Shown here: piece by piece, positions 22,386 through 35,745 of the stretch
Numbering within the stretch: the first letter of the stretch is position 1
How the letters are laid out: the number at the start of each line of letters is the position of its first letter
DNA from: Mytilus galloprovincialis
Taxonomy: Eukaryota > Mollusca > Bivalvia > Mytilida > Mytilidae
Length of the DNA: 64,000 bases
Direction: 5' to 3'
Assembly: GCF_965363235.1 (NCBI RefSeq)
Contig: NC_134846.1
Coordinates: 62,423,121-62,487,120, forward strand
Translations under genes and position numbers: made by a program
Notes under the pieces: generated by a model
Database searches by the model: none
What the model was told of the DNA's origin: nothing
What the model saw: the letters and a program-made list of their open reading frames with translations, nothing else

Positions 22386-25300
22386 ATGTATTACGACCAG
22401 GGAGGGATGGAATATGAACTCGAGGAGGACAAACTGTAAGCCTTGGTTCCATTCTCAACTGATTACTCAGTCGCGGTATCAGGAACTCACCCATGGACAC
22501 GTGTTCATATTTTTCTTGGACACTGTCAGTTTAAAAATCCAAGTAAATTATATATTGCCTTTTTGGCATATATCTGATGATATATGTTAAAAGGTACCAT
22601 ACTCTGGTTTTAATGAAGTAGGAATCTGACCAGAGGAAATGTTTTTTTTTTAAATATATATCGTACAACTATTTTCCATATTTTATACTGCTTATTTGCA
22701 TGCTTCGTTTGTCATCATAAATCACATGACATGATTTAAATGACAATTACTAACGTATGGCACATGGATGGACGTGGCACAGTCACTAAGTATTCTTTTT
22801 TAATCAAGTATAAAGAAAATATATGATTTTTTAGCTATGAAGTTTAAAACTTGTACTAAAATGACCTTTAAAAAACATCATAATGCATGCTACATTTACC
22901 TTTGTGTTACCAGTTACATGTACTGTTTAGGGTTGCTGATGGACAACCAGCATTGCATATAGATTTATTAAAGCTCAATTTGGACATTTCATGAGAAACT
23001 TAGATAGAAAAAGAAAATTAGTACCGTGAAAAGAAAAAAAGAAAATTAGAACTGTAAAAAGAAAAAAGAAAATTAGTACCATTAAACAAGCTATTTAACT
23101 TATTCATTGTTATTCAAAGACATATTTTATAAATAATGCTGAACATTACAATCAGAAATAAAATTATATTTAATATATGTTAATTTTGTAAAATTCTCTT
23201 GTATATAATATAATTTCATTCATAATCCAACAATCAAAAAACTATCACATATTACAGCTTTTACATTAATGCTAGCAAGACAAATCTTTGTTTGGCTTGC
23301 TTGCTTTGTTTGTATCAGTGTTTGCTCAAGCATGGTAATTAAGATAGGCGGGGCTTCAGCTTGTATACATCATACTTAGATTGTATTGGACGTTATGTCT
23401 GAGGTTAAGGACTCTTAATTTTAAAACATCACATGACAAATATTCTCACATGTTTTCTCACCTGTAAAAATACAATAATTTGTCAATGAAAGAAAAATAT
23501 AAACTTTTTTCTTGTATGAGGCTGAGAAACTGGCCTTCAACATTAATTGACCTAATATTGTTTTTATAACATATCAATCTATTAGTTCAGTCAGTTATTT
23601 CCATGTCTGTCCTTCGACTATGCAACTCAAGAAAATATTCCAAAAAATGGGAAACAATTGTATCGAAAAGAGAAAATCGAGTGCACCTTTTTTATGTTAG
23701 GGTGTGTTTGAGATGAATATTTTGTCTTGAAAATGTACAAAACAAGAGTATTTGATACATCATCTCGCTTCAGACTCTATCATTTTATATAGCAAAGCTA
23801 CAGTTTGACTTTATAACATAAAAAAAAATCACAGTACTAAAAGATGAAATATAGGGGTCAAGTGAAATACCTATCCAATGAATCACAAAATCAGAGTAGG
23901 TATGTTCGAATAGCTATTTTACTAAAAGTGCTTGACGACAGTCTTTAAGTTGGATTTCTGAAAAAAAATTGTCTTCCGTTTCTACGATTGTGAAAATGAA
24001 CTGGCGTAATAGGAAGATAATTTCGACGAAGTAGAATCCTGTCTGTATTGTATATTTACAGGTAAGGAAACATGTGAGAATATGTATCATGTGATGCTTT
24101 AAAATCGAGTGTCCTTAACCTCCAACATAACGTCCAATCAAATTTAAGTATGATGTATACAAGCTGAAGCCCCGCCTATCTTAATTACCATGCTTGAGCA
24201 AACATTGATACAAACAAAGCAAGCAAGCCAAACAAAGATTTGTCTTGCTAGCATTAATGTAAAAGCTGTAACAATTTCAGAACATATATATATTCATACA
24301 TCAATGTTTCATAGAACAAATTATTTTTGTAATTCTTTTTAAAAAAAAACAGCATTTGTTTGAAATATCTAAATAAAAAATAGTTTTGGTCCTTATTAAT
24401 ATAAAAACATACTTTCTACTGTTAGACTTTCATTTTTAGGCAGTCTTGTCTTATTTTTTCTTTATAAGTAACTCTCTGAGTTGAACTATTAATACAATGT
24501 ATTTCGTCTTTGATTTGTTTCTAGTCACATCATGATCATTAATTTTGTAAATGTGCATAACTGATAAATCCTCATTCCTATTATTTATCAAAGTTACCCT
24601 TATTGTTCTTTATTTTTTCCATATCAACCTGAATCTGTGGGGAGAATATGTTTGCATGTGTACATTTTTGTAAAACCTTAATTTATATAAAACTAAAAAT
24701 TATGTTGTCTTTCAAAATTATATGGCAATCCCCCTTCCAATGACTATTTCAGTAAAAAGTTTGTTTTAATCATGTTAATGAGTCTGAAAGATTGATTTAT
24801 CAGTGTTATATAATATCAAGTATGTTGGTATGGCAATGGGATTTGTTTGGAGAAAACACTGCATGTAAAAAACTTCAAAGTCTTGTTTTCATAAAGAAAT
24901 ATTTTTTTTATCTAGGTACATGTACATGATGTATACTATCTCACTTTTTTCTGACATTTTTGTGTATTTTGATTGAAAAATTTCTGAAAGCTATACTACA
25001 GCATTCATTGCATTAAATTGCTTTACATGTGTAGGTGAATACTTTGAGAATTAAGAATCTTAGTGGCTGTGTTCAAGTAAAGATGGATGATTACGATTAT
25101 GACCTATTACCAACATTTGACATGGATGAGTATGATCCAAATGAGGATGGATTATTAGAGTTTTACTATCAAGAGGACAAACTGTAAGAGTACTTTTTAA
25201 CAGTGTCAGAGCTGTACTTTTTTCATTTACATTTCGTTTTAATGCATGAATTAAACCATGATGATACACAATGACACAATAGTTTGGTTGTCAGCTGGCC

Positions 25301-28300
25301 ATCAATGTAATTATTCGATATGAAGAGTTAACTCTAACAGCTACCCGTAATCTTGGCCTTTAAAATAATTATTTGTAACTTACCAAATATTTTAGAATTA
25401 AGATTTAAATAATTGTTTGATTTATTTAAATGTTTAAAAATAAAATGCTACTGGACTTTGCAGTCTCTGATTAAATATTAAATTGATGATTTACTATTAG
25501 TCAAATGTCTGATGGATAGCTACATAGTTGTTTATAGGTTCTTTCATGGTATAATTTCAAGAAAGGATGTGGGGTAAATGGAATGTTCTCAAGTTACTTT
25601 TTAACTTAAATTAATGTTGTTAGAAAAAAATTTGCAACCATATGAAATCCTAAATGTTTGGTCTTAGCTTTAGTTAAAACCCACAGTTTTATAGACAATT
25701 ATTATTTTCATATAGGGGTATGACAGTGACATCTGGCAGTGTAGCACTTCAGAAAGATGGCCAGAATTTGATTGGTATAAGTATAGGAGGTGGAGCTCCA
25801 CTCTGTCCCTGTCTGTATATAGTACAGATCTTTGATAACACACCTGCCTCTAAAGAAGGAACTCTGGCCTCCGGTGATGAACTGGTTGGTGTCAGTGGAC
25901 AATCTGTTAAAGGGAAAACCAAAGTAGAGGTGGCCAAGATGATACAATCTATAAAGGTATTGATAATTTACATGCAGGTGTTTATAAATGTCATAATAAG
26001 GTTAAGTTAAATAGTTGCAGATATGTATTTTTGGTTTAAAGGACAAAGATAGGAGCAGGGAATGCCAGAACAATGTAACAAGTTTTTATACGAATGCAAA
26101 AATTAAAAAAAAATTTTGGTCATATATTGGTATCACGTCATCGTCAGCATGGTCCAGTGACAGATGGTTTCCGGATAATAACTTTAGAATAAGTAAATAG
26201 AAATCAATAAAATTTTTACACAATGTTTATAACCACAAAAGAAAGTATGTGTTAAGAAATGATGATTGTCTTCAGATGTGTAGCTGTAAATTTATTTTTA
26301 GAAGTTAATATTGATAAATATTGATTTTAACCATGGCTGTACGCCATTTTATATTTTGATATTTTAGGATGTATTAAAATGAATGAGTAGTTATTGTTGC
26401 CAATCCATTAGAAAATTTAATTGAGATTATTTTTGGAATGAGGGAAAGGGTAAGGTGAAAAAAAAATTTGTGGGGGGGGGGGGTACAAAATTTCTCATTT
26501 CAGATTTCAGAAATTAAAAAGAATTTTTCTTCAAATATTTTTTTTTTTTAGGGGATTAGGCCACATTCATTCTGTGTCAGAAACCTTTGCTGTGTCAACT
26601 ATGTAATCACAATCTGAATTCAGAGCTGTATCAAGCTTGAATGTTGTGTCCATACTTGCCCCAACTGTTCAGGGTTCGATCACACGGTCATATAAAGCTG
26701 TGCCCTGCAGAGCATCTGGTTTGCAATAAATTTATGTAACACTTTAAAGTTTCCCATGTTAAGTACTAGTGATATTTTTTTGTGAAATTGTTTATAGAAT
26801 CATAGATTGGATCATTTTGATGAGCATACTTTGTAATATTTTCTTTTTTTTCACAGGAAGAAGTGACTATCAATTACAACAATCTACATGCAGATCCCAA
26901 ACAAGGCAAAAGTCTAGATATAGGTAAGTTAAAAACAGTTAAAAAAGTTGAGTTTCTTTTTTAACAAAACACATTCACTTATGTGCTGAAAATTTATTTA
27001 TTAACACCCTCAAGCAAAATTTATTTATTAACACCCTCAAGCAAAATTTATTTATTAACACCCTCAAGCAAAATTTATTTATTAACGCCCTCAAGCAAAA
27101 TTAATCTTAGATGGATTTTGGCTATTATTTTTTTATGTCCTTTTTGGTCATATAGCCATTCTTGTCCCATGAAAAAAGAAATTATATTGAAAATGTCATT
27201 GTAAGTAATCTCACACCAACATTTCTTGTTAGATATTTTTAAAAAGTTAAAAAGGAAGAAAATATATGGGAGTAATTTCCCTTGAACATATAAAGTATAA
27301 AGAGGGGGACATTGGAATGGTGTTATTTTATTTTTAGCTGTATTTTTATCGTTTAAGTCCTATTATCAAATAAATGAGAGATAAAAACATATTTTTGTTT
27401 ATCTTACTTTAGTTTTAAAGAAAGTGAAGCACAGAGTGGTAGAAACCATGAATACAAACACAGCAGATGCATTAGGACTTAGTAGAGCTATCTTGTGTAA
27501 CGGTAAGATAATTTGATACATTTAGGACTTAGTAGAGCTATCTTGTGTAACGGTAAGATAATTTGATAAATTAAGAAAAACACAGTAGACACATTAGGAC
27601 TAAGTAGAGCTATCTTGTGTAACGGTAAGATAATTTGATAAATTGATAGACATATTGTGCTTTATAATGGCAAAATATTTTTGTCATTCATACTGCTTTT
27701 TTTCGTTAGTTAAATTGTAGGATACTCAATATACAATCTTTTTAAAAATAATTATCATATTGCTTTATAGAGTTCATTGGAATTAAGAGTATGGGATTAT
27801 ATAATCTGCTCATCAAATACTCATGGATGCTATTATCTGGACTTATGATACATGTATTTGTTAAATTTTATTTACAAAAATTCAAAAGTTAAAAGTTAAA
27901 AAGCAATGTAATGTTGTTCTTTTCTGAGAACAAAAGAACTTAACCAACATGAATGTATAAGATAAATCATTCAAATACTGTGTATGATATCTTTATACTT
28001 TAAAAAATCACTTTTCTTTAATCTTTTTGAGAAACTAAATATCAGTATTAACATTTTTATAAATCATTGTTTTCATTCATTTAAAATACTTTGTTTCCAG
28101 ATGGACTGGTAAAAAAACTAGAAGAATTAGAGAAAGTTGCAGAAATGTATAAAGGCTTAATAGGTCTTACCAAGTCATTATTAAAAACAACATTTGAATT
28201 ATCTCAATCTCATAAAGGTTTGTACCTGTTATTGTATTTAATTGTAAGGTCTCACTGAATAGTAATAGAAATGGCTATATTTGACTGTCAGATGTGTCTT

Positions 28301-31300
28301 TCTTCATGCATCATTGTCAATAAAGCTAAGATAATATGCTGAAATATTTAACAAGGCTATTGTTGGTTCATCAAGTAAAAGTTTCACATTTAATAAAATG
28401 TGAATCAAAAATCCCAAAAACATAGTAACAAAAAAACACATAAAATATACATAAAATACTGACTTGTCAACAATTATACTTTAGATGACTACACGTCACT
28501 TAAATACCTGTTTAACAGACAATTTCATGTTTGATAGCGGAGAGTGTACTTTTTAACCAGAATGGAAACCTGTAGTACAAAGTTTGCTTATATTTTAAAA
28601 CAAACACCTAAAAACCTAAAAACTAAAGGATAATGTAGTTCTCAAATCCACTTTGACAATCATTACACATTTAAAAGTGTTTATTGTTAAAAGTTCCCAG
28701 AAAATTTTTAATGCATTAATTCGATATAAATTCAGTTCACTGCACAGTTTTCTTTAATTAAACCTTTTTATCCAGCTGATTTGCCCGTAGAAATCCATAA
28801 AGTTTACATATTGATTAACACATGAAATCTGCATTTATCTTGTAAAATTATTTACTTGTGATATTATTACAGCATTTGGAGAAGTATTCTCAGCAATAGG
28901 AGTAAGAGAGCCACAACCTGCTGCTAGTGAAGCATTTTCTAGGTTTGGTGAAGCTCATCGCAATATGGAAAGATTTGCTATCAAAATGTTAAAGACAGCT
29001 AAACCTGTAAGTTTACACTTGTAAGGGGATTGGAAGGAATTGCTGATTTGCAAATAAAAATAAGTCTGATGTCTTACAACATGTCACAAAATAAATGGGA
29101 ACATCCATCGTCTTTATTTATAGTTAGAGCATTGCACAAAGGATAAATTTTCATTTAAGAATTGTTTGTTAAAAAATAACCAGATAGGATTAAATGTTTT
29201 CACAAATGGCTGAAATCAGGTTCAGTAATGTGCAGACTGGTCACCTATTTTTTTCAATTTTTTTTCAGTGCGTGTTTTGGCATAAACAGCTTTGTTATTC
29301 CGTAATATATGTTGAATTTAATTGATTTTCTGTTGTTTTACTGTTATTTCATGTATTTCATGGAAATGTTGCTAACACAAATTTTGACCACTACACAAAC
29401 GGTTCTAAATGCGGACAACTAAAATTTACTCAAAAATTATTTTTAAATTCTGAAATAGTCAAAACTATGGAGTACAGTAACGTTAAACCTAGGAAAAACA
29501 ACGGTTTTCTGTCGGACAGGAGTCATGTGACAGGAGTGCAGAACAAGATTGATTGATTTGTGTTTAACACCATTTTCTGCACTATTTGAATATCCCTTTG
29601 GTATGTTTCATCTCTTTTATTAAGAGTGTATAATTTTTTGTTACAAAATTTCTTAAAAAAACAACTTTCTTGTTGACCTTGCTTTATAAAATATGTGGTT
29701 TTCATATTTAATTGCAATTTCATTGTGCAATTCCCAGTGTTCTCCCCAGGCCGATATGACGCTGCGGTGCCGCAGCGCCTTCATAATATTTTCAAAGATC
29801 CCACAGCGTCTTAATTGTCCACTGTCCCTTAATACTTGATCCCGCAGTGGGTTAATTTTCACATTTTCATTATAAATGTTGTTTAAAATTGTCAAGTTGC
29901 TGATCACCGCTGAGAGGTCGGTCAGTGTTACGCAATAACTGATAATTAGTTTTACCTGAGCCACGCTTATCTCAGCCTTATCAGACTATCTTATCATGTA
30001 ATAGCGTAATTGATCATCAAGAAGATAGATTTTTTTAGAAGAAAATTAAAAAAACTTAAAACTTCAGTGCAGAAATTGAAGAAATAGATCGCATTGTATT
30101 TACGCATTGTGTGTGTGATCACTTGACCATTTATATAACGAATTTTTTCATTGGTCGAGAAGAAGAATCTATTTTAACACGACCAATGAACATGATGAAT
30201 ACATGTGATAAATTTGAATACACATTGCTAAAGATATTTACTGAGGATATTTACGATGAAAATTATGAATGAGAGTATCTGTAATTGAAAAAATTAAAAT
30301 AAACTTATTTATTTTAATAGAAAGTGAAAAAATGTTACTTGCAAGGTAAATTGTCTCAAACTCGTGTTTTTAGAAATAAAATGATCATTGAACATCGATT
30401 GTAAAATTCCGTGCGTCGGGAAATATGTGACGGAATTGCTGCAGCTTCTATATAATGTCACTAGTTGATAATTTCAATGGTCTTAACTTTAACAAACTTG
30501 CAAAGTTTCGTTTATATCTACCTACCAGAGATAGGTTTTAACAATATTATAATACACACGGAAGCGTAATGTAAAACTACGGAAACTGGTCAGCTGTTCA
30601 TTAACATATTTTTGTTTTAAAAAGTTGTATACCAAATATGATCAAATATCTTAACCATATTAGATTTGATTAATTCTGAATGAACATGTTCTCTGCAAAT
30701 AACAAAAGGGTGACTTCTAAGCAAAAGGCAGATGATGGAAGTAGAAGGTTTTTTTTCAGCCTTATGACTTCTAATGAAAAGGGGAATACACCTTCCTCTA
30801 CACTGTCAGTATAAGCAGATGTCATTGCTTCTCCTAATCCCAACCTAAAGTTTTAGCAAGTGATAACAGCAAGCACCATGTTTCTGGTTTCAATGACAAG
30901 TGGCTGACTGAGTTTTCATGGCTTACAAATGTTAAAGGGGGTATAAGCAAAAGTTATTGTGAGAGGGGGTTTTCAGCCCTAAAGAGGATAAAGACAAAAT
31001 TGAGGAACAGACTGTCCAACAAAATAACACTATCTTGAAACATTATCACTAGAAGGAGCAGAGAGTACAGAGATGAATATTTATATTTTGACATAAATAA
31101 CTTTTGTGTTTAAAATCAATTTATTTCATTTTTAATATTCTTGTAATTCATTATTAAATACTCTGCATTATCAAACACATAACACAAAGCATTATAATTC
31201 ATATTGCATGTCATGGATTAATGACTGATTGCTTCAGATCACAAAAGTTCACTCTAAAAAATTGCGCCTTAAAAAAATCCTGGGGAGAACACTGATTCCA

Positions 31301-34300
31301 TAAATTTTAGTTCGAGTTAGGTTATTTTCATAAAATCAAATGTTGATTTGTTCCTTAGTTATGTTATGTTTACTAATACAGAAATAATAAATCCTTTGAA
31401 AAAAAAGTTAGACACAGTATTTTTTTGTATTTGTTTCCAAACAACCAACTATAAAATGAAATTTTTTTTGGCTATTTCAGATGATAACAGATTTAAACAC
31501 ATACCTAAACAAAGCAGTTCCAGATACTAGACTCACAATCAAGAAATATCTGGATGTCAAGTTTGAATATTTAGTATGTATATACATGTATAAATATTTT
31601 ATGAATAATTATTAGATTTAAAAAGAATCAAGCTTATGAGTTATTGAATTTTTTTCATTATTTGTCTTGACTCATTAAAATAAATCTGTTTTCTCAAACT
31701 ATGATGTTCAGTTCTGGAAGTATTTTGTACAAGTAAATGTAGATAACTTTGCTTTTTGACATTTTTTAGTGCATTAAGAAATCAGATTTATCTTTGAAAT
31801 TGTTCTATTATTTGCAAAAGGCCCTGACAGACAAACATAGACTAATTTCAAACAAGAAAACTAATGTCGTGTTTCTGAAAACAGCTATAATTATCAAATA
31901 TTGAATATGGCTGCCATCCCTGAATCCAGTTTTAGCAAGGACATTATTAGAAAACTAATTCCTGTTAGTATTTGATAAATTTGAACCGAACTTATTTTTT
32001 TTGGTGTGTTTTGTATAGAGCAATATAGGACTCTTAGTGTTAACAGATGAATGTTTTGTTTAGTGTAAACAACAAAATGTTTCAGCTATTTGCCTAATAA
32101 AGTTTCAAGTATAGAAAAACATACAATGATCATATTCAAATAAGTACTTTTAGAATTTTTGATGCCTTTTAACCAGAATATATTCAAATTATTTATTATT
32201 TTTTTTCTCAATTTCCAGGCATACTGCTTAAAAGTTAAAGAAATGGATGATGAGGAATACAGTTATGCTGCTTTACAGGAACCTCTTTATCGAGTAGAAA
32301 CAGGAAATTATGAATATAGGTAAACAATAAATGATATTACCCTAGTGACTGATTTAAAGTTCAGTCTTATAAAGCTATAAATGCATAGTTATAACATTAG
32401 AAGGAAAATATATGTTGTCAGTTTAACAAAGCAGCATAAAAAATGAACATATTTATCTTCATGTAAGGAAGAAAACAATTCATTCCATTGGTAAAATAGT
32501 ACAATAGAATATCAACGGATGAGCATGAACTTTATAAAGCCTATATGCAACTATGAGGTGGAGATTTCATAACAAAATTTAAATACTTGATTAAAAATAT
32601 AATTTGTAACTTGTGCAGATTTTCCAATAAAAATATTATTCCTAATTTTATATACCAATATTAGTAACCAAGGAATTTTTAAGCAATACAAAATTTATTT
32701 TCTGGAAAACAATATCTGTAAGATCTTAATATGCCTGATTATACTGAAAAGAAGTTAACTTTATGGTGACTTAAGGATAAATAAAGGGCTGCGCTTTAGC
32801 GCATGATACGCCCGTTGCTCTTTTAACTTGTCTTTTATGCTTTAAATGAATTTATATGATCAACTAGAAATATATATACAAATCAAAAGGGATGTTACAT
32901 TAATATATTCACCAAAGTTTCATAAAATCCCCCTTTTTTAAGTATAAAAATTCATTACTTAAGAAAACGTAAAATCTAAAATTTATAAAAATGGAAAGGG
33001 AGCTTATGTCAATAGATATAAACAATTTATCAAAGTTGCATAAAATTTTGTGAAAGTGTTAGTTACTGTCCCAAAATTGGAAAGTCCCCCCTTTTTTAAG
33101 CATAAAAATTCATAACACGGAAATGTAAAATCTGAAATTTATAAAAATTGAAAGGGAGCTTACATCAATAGATATAAACAATTCACCAAAGTTTCATGGA
33201 CATTGGTGAAAGCCTTTTTGAGTTATTGTCCGAAGTGTTGAAAATCCCCCTTTTTTTGATGAATAAAGCCCCATAAATCCAAAATTTAAAATCTGAAATT
33301 TATAAAAATTGAAAGGGAGCTTACATCAATAGATATAAACAATTCACCAAAGTTTCATGGACATTGGTGAAAGCCTTTTTGAGTTATTGTCCGAAGTGTT
33401 GAAAATCCCCCTTTTTTTATGAATAAAGCCCCATAAATCCAAAACTTAAAATCTGAAATTTATAAAAATTTAAAGGGAGCTTACATCAATAGATATAAAC
33501 AATTCACCAAAGTTTCATGGACATTGGTGAAAGCCTTTTTGAGTTATTGTCCGAAGTGTTGAAAATCCCCCCTTTTTTATGAATAAAGCCCCATAAATCC
33601 AAAACTTAAAATCTGAAATTAAAAAAAAACGAAAGGGAGCTTACGTCAATAGATATAAACAATTCACTTAAGTTTCATGGAAATTGGTGAAAGTGTTTTT
33701 GAATTATTGTCCGAAGTGTGGACGACGGACGGACGGACGGACGGACGGACAACGGTATACCATAATACGTCACGTCTAAAAGACGACGGGCGTATAAAAA
33801 CCTAAACATAGAATTTTAGAAGTAAGTGCATAATTCAAGCTTGTAGACACTTGTACCTTTGTGAATGTGTTTTGGCAAAATTTACTTTGACATTGGCTCA
33901 ATTTACTGAAATTCTTGATTCAACTCTGTTATTTAATGAACATATACATATTTAAACGTTTTGCAAATCTGTAATGCAGAAAAACAATATAGAAGTTTAT
34001 CTAAAACATTTAACTTACAGATTAATATTAAGATGTAGACAAGATGCCAGGACCAGATTTGCTAAAATGAGATCCGATGTATTAGTGAAGCTTGAACTTT
34101 TGGATCAGAAACATGGTAAGCTAGCTTTTTAATATTAACAAAATACTTCAGCTGGAGTAAAAAATAAAACGAATAGTAGAAAATTGAAAATGAAGAATAT
34201 GGGAATATACAAGACCGAAATCTCATGAAAAACTAGGAACACAATAAAAGAACCATAAACATTAAAACTGTGACGCTGAAATTTATTCAACAACAAGGAA

Positions 34301-34828
34301 CCAATAAAACTTATTTCTAGTTTATCCTGTAGCACCTGTTGCATATACATTTTAATTCTTAACTAGACAGCTGTTTGATCTATAGAAAGTGGACATAACC
34401 AGTTTTATAGATAAAATTGTTATCTGGATGTTTGTGTATCAATATGTTGATATTATTTAAACAAGCAAATTGAACTGATAATCATACATATTACCAAAAC
34501 CACATCTATTTGTTGAATACAACAACTTTGGATGTTTAATAAATGTATTTATGTTTTATTCTCTACAGTACAAGATATAGTGTTCCAGTTACAAAGATTT
34601 GTGTCAGCTATGGCTAAATACCATAATGACTGTCATGGTGTAATGAAAGAAGCTGTTGTATTCCCAATAGAAGTAGACTTATCTAGAGGAACATTTACAT
34701 ATGATACAACCAATCAATTTAATGATGAAGAAGACGAAGAGGAGGAGGAACAGGAAGAGGAAGTGGTTACAGAGTCCAGAGGGGAGACAACTGCCCCTTA
34801 TAGTGATAACTTGATAAATACTGATTAG
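22386..34828 (+). CDS. PICK1: PICK1, PDZ and BAR domain scaffold, complete, 10 exons
   Basis: PICK1 binds C-terminal peptides of receptors, transporters and PKC-alpha through its PDZ domain and curved membrane through its BAR domain, and acts in vesicle trafficking. Exons: 22386-22435, 25716-25956, 26857-26923, 27413-27502, 28101-28217, 28873-29006, 31481-31573, 32219-32319, 34021-34115, 34569-34828. Phases agree and give 415 aa, the human length. Visible: N-terminus MYYDQGGMEYELEEDKL, PDZ about 22-105 with KDGQNLIGISIGGG and the CPC motif at 47-49, BAR about 145-350 with GVREPQPAASEAF, DTRLTIKKYLDVKFEYL and VKEMDDEEY, then an acidic tail (NDEEDEEEEEQEEE). An alternative first exon lies at 25083. 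The introns at 28218-28872, 31574-32218 and 34116-34568 show nothing notable; the others hold repeats. Confidence 0.96.
23254..24269. mobile_element. Foldback element with about 210-bp inverted arms
   Basis: The left arm (about 23254-23469) and right arm (about 24056-24269) are inverted copies over roughly 210 bp (for example AAGATAGGCGGGGCTTCAGC against GCTGAAGCCCCGCCTATCTT). They diverge modestly and surround about 590 bp of unrelated sequence. The outer ends start ACAGCTTTTACATTAATGCT. No transposase frame and no clear target duplication are visible. It lies in PICK1 intron 1, between the two candidate first exons. Confidence 0.8.
25083..25183 (+). CDS. PICK1: PICK1 alternative first coding exon
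   Basis: The ATG opens an acidic 34-residue leader (MDDYDYDLLPTFDMDEYD...) that ends FYYQEDKL and a GT donor in the same phase as the first exon at 22386. It joins the PDZ exon without a frame break and gives a 432-aa isoform. The last 16 nt including the donor start (GAGGACAAACTGTAAG) are identical to the end of the upstream first exon. Vertebrate PICK1 begins with a similar acidic leader ending EEDKL. It could be an alternative promoter exon; transcript data are not available here. Confidence 0.7.
26112..26720 (+). repeat. Family H repeat copy in PICK1 intron
   Basis: It starts near TTGGTCATATATTGGTATCA and shares its first 120 bp with 36168-36300 (AATAACTTTA.AATAAGTAAA). From 26310 it matches 700-1160 and ends GAGCATCTGGTTT. 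A run of about 12 G lies at 26472. It is non-coding. Confidence 0.75.
26987..27103 (+). repeat. Minisatellite, 27-bp unit, about 4 copies
   Basis: The unit is AAAATTTATTTATTAACACC plus CTCAAGC, repeated four times with one substitution (AACGCCC) in the last copy. As 27 is a multiple of three it makes a repetitive open frame (IYLLTPSSK), but that is chance: it lies inside the PICK1 intron after exon 3. Confidence 0.92.
27457..27644 (+). repeat. Triplicated 3' end of PICK1 exon 4 with its splice donor
   Basis: The exon end plus donor (ATTAGGACTTAGTAGAGCTA ... AACGGTAAGATAATTTGATA) occurs three times: the real exon end (27457-27518), a second copy at 27519-27572 and a third at about 27576-27644. 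All three keep GGTAAGA. Only the first has the exon body and acceptor upstream. Use of donor 2 or 3 would add 50 or 122 nt, both out of frame, and read-through meets TGA soon after the first donor. Confidence 0.9.
29735..31294 (+). mobile_element. hAT-family DNA transposon, internally deleted, in PICK1 intron
   Basis: A 1,560-bp element with perfect 16-bp TIRs CAGTGTTCTCCCCAGG, flanked by the 5-bp direct repeat ATTCC (29730-29734 and 31295-31299). The plus strand keeps two transposase remnants: an N-terminal piece (about 30873-30930, FNDKWLTEFSWL) and, a few codons later, a C-terminal dimerisation piece (CERGFSALKRIKTKLRNRLS, about 30960-31020). The second is the signature of hAT transposases. 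The catalytic middle is missing, and stops interrupt the frame both upstream of the N-terminal piece and soon after the C-terminal one, so this is a dead, short derivative. Confidence 0.85.
32787..33798 (+). repeat. Family D modular (pearl-like) element, complete
   Basis: The 5' hairpin is TGCGC-TTTA-GCGCA (32790-32803), then TGATACGCCCGT. The core has about five units near 150 bp, three of them almost identical (33170-33640). A (GGAC)n microsatellite lies at 33723-33750. The 3' hairpin is CGTC-TAAAA-GACG (33773-33785), then ACGGGCGTAT, which complements the 5' ATACGCCCGT. It lies in a PICK1 intron. Confidence 0.85.
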
Positions 34829-35745
34829 TATGAATGAGAGAGGCTGATGAAAGATTGATTATAAATAATAGCATCCTTAAAGGTATATGTTATGATTGAA
34901 TGTTGCTCTGCTAAGAAACATGTTTATAGCTTCATTGTATGGATAAACTTGTTATTTGAGAGAAAGGGAAAGTCATCCAACTGTTGTGTTATTTGTTTCT
35001 TTGTTTATTAATTTTTGGTAAAAATCTATATCAAGTATTTTTATAAGACAGTTGTCTCAATAGATTTAAACTGTTTGTAAAGTAGTTGTATTTTTTCTTT
35101 TTACATATTTTTTTTTAACATTAACTTTTCTCAAATAATACATTATATTTCATGTTAAAGTTTTTATCATGAGTCATTAAAGAAAGACTGTTTATCTCAT
35201 TTGTAAGCCGTCTTATCCATTTGTCACCAAATAGAATAAACACATGTGTGCTTAAAAAAATGTGAAGCAAAATATGCGATTCTTTCATATTTTCAAATGT
35301 CATCTTGTTTTTCGTTGATCTGCTCCTATGTTATTGAAATCCAGTTTTTACATTCCGTTTTGTTTTGTTGTAATGTGTTATTTATGTACCTTTATAATTT
35401 ACTAATGTTATATTTGAGTAGTTGGTCCTATTCCACCACTGAAAGCACCTTCTTTTGTAGGGTAATCCATTTCATGACAATTACAAGATATTTTTACTTT
35501 AGATATAAATAACCGACAAGGCATTAGAGATTTTTTATTGTTTCACTATATATGGACTGTTATACCGATTGTCAGATATCAGCTGAAAAAGTAGATCTGT
35601 TTCTGAATCTCCAAGTTCTAAGGCTCAGTATAAATGAATCTTGTACTGTGTTTAATATTTTTCATTCCGGTATAGATTTATTTTACTTTTATTGGTGCGA
35701 TACAAATGTTGTATATAATTAAAGTTCTCATTCCAGAAGAAAACA
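34829..35745 (+). other. Probable PICK1 3' UTR
   Basis: AT-rich, non-coding sequence directly after the PICK1 stop. An ATTAAA at 35718-35723 with a T-rich stretch beyond it is a possible poly(A) signal. The frames at 35121-35303 and 35246-35512 show no family signature. From 35746 to 36167 nothing is recognised. Confidence 0.4.

Noticed and set aside
26983-27204. Repetitive frame IYLLTPSSK
   Set aside because: It is a 27-bp minisatellite whose unit length happens to be a multiple of three, inside a PICK1 intron.
26987-33640. Regular repeats considered as a CRISPR array
   Set aside because: The repeats are contiguous tandem units without unique spacers, in an animal genome.
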